From an uncultured Parabacteroides sp. (GTDB lineage Bacteria; Bacteroidota; Bacteroidia; Bacteroidales; Tannerellaceae): a DNA stretch of 64,000 nt. Each line of letters begins with the position of its first letter. The first letter of the stretch is position 1. The notes below the pieces were generated by a model that did not search any database, was not told the DNA's origin, and saw only the letters and a list, made by a program, of their open reading frames with translations. The stretch lies in assembly GCA_944325345.1 (NCBI GenBank), contig CALUZV010000001.1, positions 248,001-312,000 on the forward strand. The letters are read 5' to 3'. The translations under genes and the position numbers were made by a program. Below, piece by piece: positions 8,675 to 15,040 of this stretch.

Positions 8675-10693
8675 ATGGAAAAGATGTTTATAATCCTGTG
8701 TATGCTCTTGTTTATGGTATGTTATAAGGTTAATTGCCAGGAAAGTTTTGCGGTGGATAAATGGCGCGAATATATTGAGGAGTGGGCGGAATCGACCGAG
8801 AACGAAGAACAAGCCGAAGCCCTCTACGCCGACCTCTCCCAGCTCGCCGAGCATCCTTTCGACCTGAACCTGGTTACGCGTGAACAGCTCCAGCGTCTCC
8901 CCTTCCTCACCGACCGGCAGATTGATGCGCTGCTCGACTATCGGCGGCGTTCCGGGGGCCTGCTGACGGTCTATGAATTGCAGGGCATTTATGCGATGGA
9001 CTGGCAGACTATCCTTCTCCTCCTTCCTTTCGTCCGCGTCGGTGAATATGCCGTTGAAAAGCGGAAACCTTCCGTGGAAAATCTGTTTAAATACGGGAAG
9101 AATGAGCTGCAAATCAGGTACGACTATTGTTTTCAACAGAAAGCCGGCTATCGTGCCTATCCCGACAGCATTTTGGCGCGTTATCCAAACCGAAAATATT
9201 TGGGCGAGCCTTTCTATACCTCCATCCGCTATTCCTACGCCTTCGAGGACATGCTTCAGGCGGGTATCCTGGCCGAAAAAGACATGGGCGAGCCGTTTTG
9301 GAAGCCGCAACACAAGGGCTACGACTTCTATTCCTTCCATTTCCTCCTGCGCGACCAAGGCTGGTTGAAAACTCTGGCTTTGGGGGATTATAAAGTGTCG
9401 TTCGGTCAGGGTCTGGTTATCAGCAACGACTTTACTCCCAGCCGTTCGGCCCTCGTCGCCCAGGCTGAGAGGCGGAACAACGGTTTCCGCCGCCACTTCT
9501 CGACAAACGAGCATGATTTCTTCCGTGGCGCCGCCCTCACCGCCCGTTTTGGGGCATGGAACCTCAGTGCCTTTTATTCCCGCCGCCGTCTGGATGCTGC
9601 GCTCGAGGGAGATACCTTTCCGTCTATCCAAACCTCCGGACTACACCGCCTCCAGCGCGACTACGCCAAGCGGCATCAGCTCGTGATGCAGACTGTCGGC
9701 GGCAACGTCCGTTTCGCTCTGCCTTGGATGCACGTCGGGGCGACCGTCGTGCGTTACGATTTCGGCGGAAAAGACTGGCAGCCTACGCCTCGGCTCTATA
9801 ATCTCTTTTATTTCCGGGGACGAAGCAATTTCAACATCGGTGTTGATTATCGGCTGAAAAATGCGTGGATAAAATTCTTCGGTGAGACGGCACGTTCGCA
9901 AAACGGGGCGTGGGCGACGCTTAATGCCTTGCAACTCACGCCTTCCTCCTATCTTTCCGCCCTCTTCCTTTACCGTTATTACGACCGTCGCTACCAGGCG
10001 TATTTTGCCAATGCCTTCTCGCAGTCCGACGTGCAGAACGAAAGTGGTTTCTATCTCGGACTCCAGTGGGTGCCCCTCCCCTATTGGAAACTTTCTGCCT
10101 ACGCCGACATCTTCCGCCATCCGTGGTTGCGCTACGGCGTGGACACCCCTTCGACGGGAAAAGAATACATGGTGCAGGCCGACTATTCGCGCGGCGAACA
10201 AATATCTACCTATCTGCGTTACAAATACAAACGCCGCGAGGCGAGCAGCACGCAGCACCGCCTCCGCGCCCAAGTCTCGTGGAGCGCCAACCCCTCGCTC
10301 GTCTTCCGCTCCTCTGCCGATGCCACCCTCTACGTGTCTTCATCGAACGAAAAGAATCGCGGCTTCATGCTCGCCCAAAGTGCGGGCTGGAAACCCACGC
10401 GCCATTCCCTCGGCATCGACCTTTTTGCCGCTTATTTCCATACAGATAACTACTACACCCGCATCAGCAGCTACGAGAAAAACATCCTCTATGCCTTCTC
10501 CCTCCCGTCGTTCTACGGCCGAGGCATCCGCGCCGCCATCTCCTTTCGTTGGGACATCACCCGCTCCCTCGTCCTCTCCGCCAAGCTCGCGCATACACTA
10601 TACTTCGACCGCGACATCATCGGCACCGAGACTGAGCAAATCACTGGTTCCCAGAAGACAGATTTATACGCTCTTCTTCGCTGGAAGTTCTAA
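8675..10693 (+). CDS. Helix-hairpin-helix domain fused to an outer-membrane barrel
   Basis: A 672-residue protein. After a signal peptide (FIILCMLLFMVCYKVNC) comes an acidic helix, then a ComEA-like helix-hairpin-helix at residues about 55-115 (DLNLVTREQLQRLPFLTDRQ, then YELQGI). The rest, from residue about 130, is a long series of amphipathic strands ending in the aromatic LLRWKF, typical of an outer-membrane barrel. Proteins of this build are widespread in Bacteroidetes. The hairpin motif suggests nucleic-acid contact, but a purely structural role is equally possible. It is second in an operon with the smaller barrel, with no terminator between them. Array A7 begins 26 bp after the stop. 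Confidence 0.7.
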   Translation: MEKMFIILCMLLFMVCYKVNCQESFAVDKWREYIEEWAESTENEEQAEALYADLSQLAEHPFDLNLVTREQLQRLPFLTDRQIDALLDYRRRSGGLLTVYELQGIYAMDWQTILLLLPFVRVGEYAVEKRKPSVENLFKYGKNELQIRYDYCFQQKAGYRAYPDSILARYPNRKYLGEPFYTSIRYSYAFEDMLQAGILAEKDMGEPFWKPQHKGYDFYSFHFLLRDQGWLKTLALGDYKVSFGQGLVISNDFTPSRSALVAQAERRNNGFRRHFSTNEHDFFRGAALTARFGAWNLSAFYSRRRLDAALEGDTFPSIQTSGLHRLQRDYAKRHQLVMQTVGGNVRFALPWMHVGATVVRYDFGGKDWQPTPRLYNLFYFRGRSNFNIGVDYRLKNAWIKFFGETARSQNGAWATLNALQLTPSSYLSALFLYRYYDRRYQAYFANAFSQSDVQNESGFYLGLQWVPLPYWKLSAYADIFRHPWLRYGVDTPSTGKEYMVQADYSRGEQISTYLRYKYKRREASSTQHRLRAQVSWSANPSLVFRSSADATLYVSSSNEKNRGFMLAQSAGWKPTRHSLGIDLFAAYFHTDNYYTRISSYEKNILYAFSLPSFYGRGIRAAISFRWDITRSLVLSAKLAHTLYFDRDIIGTETEQITGSQKTDLYALLRWKF

Positions 10694-10718
10694 TCCGGCA
10701 GGCTGGGAAGGTAGTTTG

Positions 10719-10929
10719 TATTGATTCTTTCTATATGCAGATATGCAACAAATAAGAATCTATTGATTTTTTTATTCCTACAAAATGCATCATAATATAA
10801 TCAATAGATTCTCTTTATATGCACATCCGCATCATAATGATGTTTTATGATTTCCAATATATGCAATCTGCAAGAAATAAAAATCAATTGATTCTAATAG
10901 GTTGCATATTTGCAAGTAGTCGGAATCAA
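10719..10929. repeat. Array A7: five tandem units of 41-44 bp with dyads 21 bp apart
   Basis: Unit starts at 10719, 10761, 10805, 10847 and 10888 (spacings 42, 44, 42, 41). Recurring pieces are TATTGATTCT, TATATGCA...ATGCA and AATAAnAATC. One dyad is GAATC-TATT-GATTC across the unit border. The second is TGCA...TGCA, centred 21 bp away. The array is AT-rich and lies between the converging barrel and GNAT genes. From 10930 to 11061 there is only a G-rich stretch and a small GGCGG..CCGCC-type hairpin (CCGCCTCCCGG...CCGGGAGGCGG), possibly a terminator. Confidence 0.75.
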
Positions 10930-11007
10930 AAAGGCAAAGGGTTCGCGGGGGCGCGGGGAAAGGGTTGGGAGGCAGATGATAGAAGGTTTGGGAAAAAAAG
11001 AAAACCG

Positions 11008-11036
11008 CCTCCCGGATGATAGGTCCGGGAGGCGGG
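11008..11036. terminator. Hairpin between convergent genes
   Basis: CCGCCTCCCGG followed by ATGATAGGT and CCGGGAGGCGG forms an 11-bp GC-rich stem. It is preceded by AAAAAAAGAAAA on the plus strand, i.e. a U-rich tail on the reverse strand. This fits a terminator for the GNAT gene transcribed leftward. Confidence 0.6.
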
Positions 11037-11061
11037 AGAGAGTAAATAGAATGTGAGAAGT

Positions 11062-11580
11062 TTAGTCCAGCAATCCTTTTAAGTCATAATACATGGGAAT
11101 CGTGTGTGAATCATCATCAATCGTATTAACCAATGTCTTAAATCCATTTTTCACATAGAACGGTAGAGCCTCTTTATAGGCATCAACAGTCAAGAAACGG
11201 CAAGCGGAGAGTGCACTTTTATTTACCAGCATTTGTTTGACCATTGAAACCAGTTCGGTACCTATGCCCTGCCCTCTGTAAGCTATCGATACAGCCAGAC
11301 GGCCTATCTTCACCGCCGGATAGCTACCGAGATGCTTTCGGTGCGGAAAAGCCTTTCGCAGTTTGCGCCATAGGTTCTTATCCACGGTTGTTTGTGATAT
11401 TTTGTCGTTCAATAGGCTGAAGTAAGCAACGGTTATCTGGTCATCTTCCATGATAAATGTATTGGCTATCATTTCCTTGAAATAATAACCGGCATCTTCG
11501 AAGAGAAAGCCATTCAAGTCTGTGTCGCCACAATCGAATGGCTTTATCTCTTCTACTTCTTCTAATTTGACTAAACGCAT
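11062..11580 (-). CDS. GNAT-family acetyltransferase, possible toxin
   Basis: A 172-residue GNAT protein. The acetyl-CoA binding motif is VSIAYRGQGIGTELVSMV (R/Q-x-x-G-x-G/A type), preceded by the beta4 strand VKIGRLAV and followed by the C-terminal YVKNGFKTL fold. It starts three bases after the stop of a 52-codon gene on the same strand. GNAT toxins of the TacT type acetylate aminoacyl-tRNA and are paired with a small antitoxin encoded just upstream, and the size and layout here fit that. A housekeeping acetyltransferase cannot be excluded, because the upstream protein has no recognisable ribbon-helix-helix. Confidence 0.8.
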   Translation of the reverse strand: MRLVKLEEVEEIKPFDCGDTDLNGFLFEDAGYYFKEMIANTFIMEDDQITVAYFSLLNDKISQTTVDKNLWRKLRKAFPHRKHLGSYPAVKIGRLAVSIAYRGQGIGTELVSMVKQMLVNKSALSACRFLTVDAYKEALPFYVKNGFKTLVNTIDDDSHTIPMYYDLKGLLD

Positions 11581-11583
11581 GGC

Positions 11584-11742
11584 TTATAAAACGAAAGTGG
11601 CTATTTTCTTCATCTTCTCGAAAGCAGCGCGTACACGTTGCTTTTCTTCTTCCGAAGCGGGTTTTACATCTTCCATTGCTTTTAGGAAGCGTTTAGCGTC
11701 TTCCCCGAACAATATCGGGGTCTCTTTGATGGGTCGTGCCAT
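11584..11742 (-). CDS. Small protein paired with the GNAT gene, candidate antitoxin
   Basis: A 52-residue open frame on the reverse strand: MARPIKETPILFGEDAKRFL, then a Glu/Lys-rich helix (EEEKQRVRAAFEKMKKIA) and FVL-stop. Its stop is followed by GCC and the ATG of the GNAT gene, so translation is probably coupled. The N-terminal strand with Arg/Lys and the amphipathic helix are what a small DNA-binding or toxin-binding antitoxin would show, but I recognise no named family. A TACTTTTG box lies 41 bases upstream. Coding is supported by the tight spacing and the ordinary codon use. Confidence 0.7.
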   Translation of the reverse strand: MARPIKETPILFGEDAKRFLKAMEDVKPASEEEKQRVRAAFEKMKKIATFVL

Positions 11743-11783
11743 AGTTTTGTTCCTTTCTATTTTGGTATTGTTTAATTGTGATG

Positions 11784-11791
11784 CAAAAGTA
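11784..11791 (-). promoter_or_regulatory. -7 promoter box for the GNAT pair
   Basis: TACTTTTG on the reverse strand, 41 bases before the start of the 52-codon gene. There is no box between the two genes, in line with one transcript. Confidence 0.55.
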
Positions 11792-11906
11792 CGGATTTAT
11801 TTTGAGCCTATGCGTTAAATTGTTGGGTTGAATCGATTTTCACCCGGAAATATTTGCGAATTTCTGCCTTTGTCTGTTCTTTTGCGGAAAAATAAATTCA
11901 TTGCTT

Positions 11907-12677
11907 ATGATATTCGATAGCATCGTTTACGGCCCGATACACAGCCGCCGCCTGGGGATTTCCCTCGGCATGAATCTGTTCCCGACTGACGGGAAACTCT
12001 GTACTTTCGATTGTATTTATTGCGAATGCGGGTACAATAAAGACCATCGCCCGCACGAGAAGATGCCGCGCCGCGAGGAGGTTCGCGAGGCATTAGCCCG
12101 GAAATTGGACGAAATGCGGGCCGACGGGAAGGTGCCCGATGTCATTACCTTCGCGGGCAACGGCGAGCCGACGATGCACCCTGATTTTGCAGGCATTATC
12201 GACGATACCATCGCCATTCGCAACCAGCATTGTCCGTCGGCAAAGATAGCCGTGCTCTCCAATTCAACGATGTTGGGGAAAGAAGATGTCTTCCAAGCGT
12301 TGTGCAAGATAGAAGACAATATCATGAAGCTCGACTCGGTGCTGGATAAGCGCATCCGACAGATTAACGTGCCCAACCAACCGGGTTTTTGTTTCGACGA
12401 GTTGCTCAAGAATCTCTGCCGTTTCGATGGAAAAGTTATCATCCAAACCATGTTCCTGCACGGGGAGAGCAATGGGGAACCGGTGGACAACCTCAGCGAG
12501 GAGGAAATTTCCGGCTGGATAGAAGCCCTGAAACAAATCCGTCCGAAGCAGGTGATGATTTATACTATCGACCGCGCGACGCCGCTCCAGACGCTCCGCA
12601 AGGCGACGAAAGACGAGCTCGACGCTATCGCGGCACGGGCACGTGGGGAAGGGTTCGACGTAACGGTGTCCTATTAA
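11907..12677 (+). CDS. Radical SAM protein (COG0731-like)
   Basis: A 256-residue protein with the cluster motif CTFDCIYC (C-x3-C-x2-C) near residue 35, which binds the [4Fe-4S] cluster and SAM. The glycine-rich FAGNGEPTMHPDF strand and IDRATPLQTL near the end are typical of short Fe-S oxidoreductases. No extra C-terminal cluster domain is present. The substrate is unknown. The ATG at 11907 (MIFDSIVYGPIHSRRLG) is preferred to a TTG two codons upstream. The gene ends at a large inverted repeat shared with the converging mechanosensitive-channel gene. Confidence 0.85.
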   Translation: MIFDSIVYGPIHSRRLGISLGMNLFPTDGKLCTFDCIYCECGYNKDHRPHEKMPRREEVREALARKLDEMRADGKVPDVITFAGNGEPTMHPDFAGIIDDTIAIRNQHCPSAKIAVLSNSTMLGKEDVFQALCKIEDNIMKLDSVLDKRIRQINVPNQPGFCFDELLKNLCRFDGKVIIQTMFLHGESNGEPVDNLSEEEISGWIEALKQIRPKQVMIYTIDRATPLQTLRKATKDELDAIAARARGEGFDVTVSY

Positions 12678-12683
12678 AATTTA

Positions 12684-12754
12684 AAAGACGCGGATGACGC
12701 GGATTGCGCGGATTAATTTTTAATCAACAACTTATCCGCGTCATCCGTGTCTTT
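12684..12754. terminator. Inverted repeat between convergent genes (GCGGAT type)
   Basis: The left arm at 12684-12704 reads AAAGACGCGGATGACGCGGAT. The right arm at 12734-12754 is its near-complement, with one or two changes. The loop contains AATTTTTAATC. It can form a stem of about 21 bp for both convergent transcripts. The right arm is inside the coding sequence of the channel gene and encodes its KDTDDADK. Confidence 0.65.
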
Positions 12755-13945
12755 ATATATTAGTTCAGCTGGTTTCTGATAGAGGCGCAGGCTGAATTCC
12801 GGCAAGACGCCGATGAGGTGGTTGAAGATAGAAGTCTGGATGTCTTCGTATGGAATCCAGTCTTTTACGGTAGTGAAGCAATAGATTTCCAGCGGGAGAC
12901 CCTCGGAAGTGGGCTGGAGTTGGCGAATCATGAGGGGCATCTCTTGGTTGAGTTCCTCCCGTTGCCGGAGATAAGCTAAGGCGTGGCGGCGGAAAGCCTC
13001 GAGGTTGATGAGGGGCTGCTTTGCGGGCAGTTCGTTTTCCTTTTCCTCAAAAGCCCAAAGATTTTTGGCCTTATATTGTTCGATTTCCTCCGGGGTACAC
13101 GCATGGATGCTGCGCACGTCGATGAGGAGCGAACGCTTGATGCGGCGGCCACCGCTTTCGCGCATACCGCGCCAATTTTGAAACGAATCGCTGACTAAGG
13201 CGTAAGGCGGGACGGTCGTGATGGTCTTGTCGAAATTCTGAACTTTGACCGTTGTGAGCGAGACCTCGATCACATAGCCATCTGCTCCATATTTCGGCAT
13301 CGTAATCCAGTCTCCCGGGCGAAGCATATCGTTTGCCGAAAGCTGGATGCCCGCTACCAATCCCAAGATACTGTCCTTGAAAACCAACATCAGAATAGCC
13401 GCCGAAGCCCCGAGGCCGGCAAGGATAGATGTTGCATTCTGATTTATCAAAATGCTGATGATAAGGATGAGGCCGACACCGATGGCGACGAGGTTCAACA
13501 TCTGATAGATACCCTTCAGCGGCCGGTTGCGGAGCCTTTCATGCTCATTGGATATCTCATACAGGATATTCATGAAAGTGCTCACCAAGCGGAGCACTAC
13601 GATAATCAGATAAACCAAGCAGGCACGGAGCAAGATATCCAACAGTTCCGGTTCGTCTTCCAAAACAAAAGGCAGAAGGATATACCACATCAATGGCGGG
13701 ATGAGACGGCAAAAGGCCGTCAGCATCTGCTCGTTGAAGACATAATCGTCCCACGTGGCTTTCGTCCGCCGGGTAATTTTCTGGATAGTAGGGATGACGA
13801 TGTGGTGGAAGAGCTTCGTCGTCAGGTAAGAGATGACGATGATACCCAGGAGGCTGGCAATGCGGATGCTCCAGGTATGGATATGGATTTGTTCAATACC
13901 GATGCCCGCCATCAGACGGGCAACGGCTTGGTCTATTGTATTCAT
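12713..13945 (-). CDS. MscS-family mechanosensitive channel (YbdG/MscM type)
   Basis: A 410-residue inner-membrane protein. Four to five transmembrane helices (residues about 20-190) lead into the MscS pore helix and beta domain: LAGLGASAAILMLVFKDSIL, then MLRPGDWITMPKYGADGYVIEV. A C-terminal alpha/beta part follows. The insertion between the beta domain and the C terminus (EEKENELPAKQ) matches the longer YbdG-like group rather than MscS itself. It releases solutes on osmotic downshock. It is the second gene after yitT (12 bp gap). The final residues YKDTDDADKLLIKN are encoded by a dispersed repeat arm, so the natural C terminus was probably replaced. Confidence 0.85.
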   Translation of the reverse strand: MNTIDQAVARLMAGIGIEQIHIHTWSIRIASLLGIIVISYLTTKLFHHIVIPTIQKITRRTKATWDDYVFNEQMLTAFCRLIPPLMWYILLPFVLEDEPELLDILLRACLVYLIIVVLRLVSTFMNILYEISNEHERLRNRPLKGIYQMLNLVAIGVGLILIISILINQNATSILAGLGASAAILMLVFKDSILGLVAGIQLSANDMLRPGDWITMPKYGADGYVIEVSLTTVKVQNFDKTITTVPPYALVSDSFQNWRGMRESGGRRIKRSLLIDVRSIHACTPEEIEQYKAKNLWAFEEKENELPAKQPLINLEAFRRHALAYLRQREELNQEMPLMIRQLQPTSEGLPLEIYCFTTVKDWIPYEDIQTSIFNHLIGVLPEFSLRLYQKPAELIYKDTDDADKLLIKN

Positions 13946-13957
13946 AAAAGGGAAAGG

Positions 13958-14911
13958 CTAAGACTGTTTCGGCTCAACCGTTTGTGCCTCTATGACTTTC
14001 TCAGGCTGTTTATGTTGTTTTACCTTGATATGGTCGAAACCTTTTCCATAAACACCGATGACGGCACTCTGTGAAACGAATGCATCCGGGTCGATGTCTT
14101 GGATGAGGCGGAAGATGGCATTGGATTCCCGCTTCTTGGCAAGGACAAACATCATCTTGACGCCTAATCCGGTGTACATACCTACGCCGTCGATGATGGT
14201 AACGCCTCGGTGCATATCTTTGTTAATGTGGTGTCCGATTTCCTCGTAATGTTTGGAGATGATAAAGAACTGGACAGACTGGCGGTTGCTGTTCACGATT
14301 TGGTCGAGGACGAAGCTGGAGATGAACATCATTACATAACCGTAAACCACCTTCTCCCAATCGTGGAGGGCAAAATAACTGGAACCGATAATGATGATAT
14401 CGCAGAACATGATGATGCGTCCCAGCGAAACATCCCGGTATTTGTGGACGATAGCCGCGATAATATCCGTACCTCCTGTGCTTCCATTATAAGAAAATGC
14501 CGTTCCGATACCGCTTCCGCAGAAGGCAGCTCCGATTACGCACGCCATGAAAGGTTGGTCGCCCAGCAAATGGATGCCCTTTGTCATTTCCTGCACAACT
14601 GACAACAGGAACGTCAGCACAAATACCGCATAGATCGTTTTGATACTGAACTTGAATCCTAAGATTTTCAAGGCAAGTAACAGCAGGAAGGCATTGATAG
14701 GAAAGTAAACATACTGTACCGGAATACCCGTGGCAAAATAGACGATAGAGGCGATACCCGGAACGCCATTACTCGTGATATCATTCGGCAAGAGGAACAC
14801 GGTCCAGCCGATAGCATACAAAAGCATGCCTACTGCTATCATCACGTAGTCCTTCAGCTCTCGTTGAAGCAGTTGGCGGTCTGTTAGTTTTGAGAAACTT
14901 TTTGCATTCAT
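13958..14911 (-). CDS. YitT-family membrane protein (DUF161 + DUF2179)
   Basis: A 317-residue protein. Five or six transmembrane helices (residues about 20-200) contain the DUF161 hallmarks TSNGVPGIASIVYFATGIP and SYNGSTGGTDIIAAI. A soluble DUF2179 domain (GVTIIDGVGMYTG, then FVLAKKRE) follows. Length is normal for the family, whose transport or sensing role is not settled. First gene of a two-gene operon with the MscS-type channel. A TACTTTTG box lies 24 bases upstream. Confidence 0.85.
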   Translation of the reverse strand: MNAKSFSKLTDRQLLQRELKDYVMIAVGMLLYAIGWTVFLLPNDITSNGVPGIASIVYFATGIPVQYVYFPINAFLLLLALKILGFKFSIKTIYAVFVLTFLLSVVQEMTKGIHLLGDQPFMACVIGAAFCGSGIGTAFSYNGSTGGTDIIAAIVHKYRDVSLGRIIMFCDIIIIGSSYFALHDWEKVVYGYVMMFISSFVLDQIVNSNRQSVQFFIISKHYEEIGHHINKDMHRGVTIIDGVGMYTGLGVKMMFVLAKKRESNAIFRLIQDIDPDAFVSQSAVIGVYGKGFDHIKVKQHKQPEKVIEAQTVEPKQS

Positions 14912-14934
14912 TTTAAAGTGATTTAAAACGGGTG

Positions 14935-14942
14935 CAAAAGTA
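14935..14942 (-). promoter_or_regulatory. -7 promoter box for yitT-mscS-type operon
   Basis: TACTTTTG on the reverse strand, 24 bases before the start at 14911. Confidence 0.55.
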
Positions 14943-14962
14943 GTAATAACAATTGAAAAATA

Positions 14963-15027
14963 GAGAATGGACTATTGACAATTTTTTTAGGTCTCAAGAC
15001 TTATTTAATTGTCAATAGTCCATTCTC
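14963..15027. terminator. Inverted repeat downstream of the transglutaminase gene
   Basis: GAGAATGGACTATTGACAAT at 14963-14982 is mirrored exactly by ATTGTCAATAGTCCATTCTC ending at 15027, a stem of about 20 bp with a T-rich loop side (ATTTTTTTAGG). On the reverse strand it follows the transglutaminase gene and would be a strong terminator. It belongs to the ATTGTCAATT word family. Confidence 0.7.
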
Positions 15028-15040
15028 AGTTATTCATTGT

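Noticed and set aside
8357-9631. Long reverse-strand frame over the two barrel genes
   Set aside because: Antisense shadow of the two forward barrel genes, with no family resemblance.
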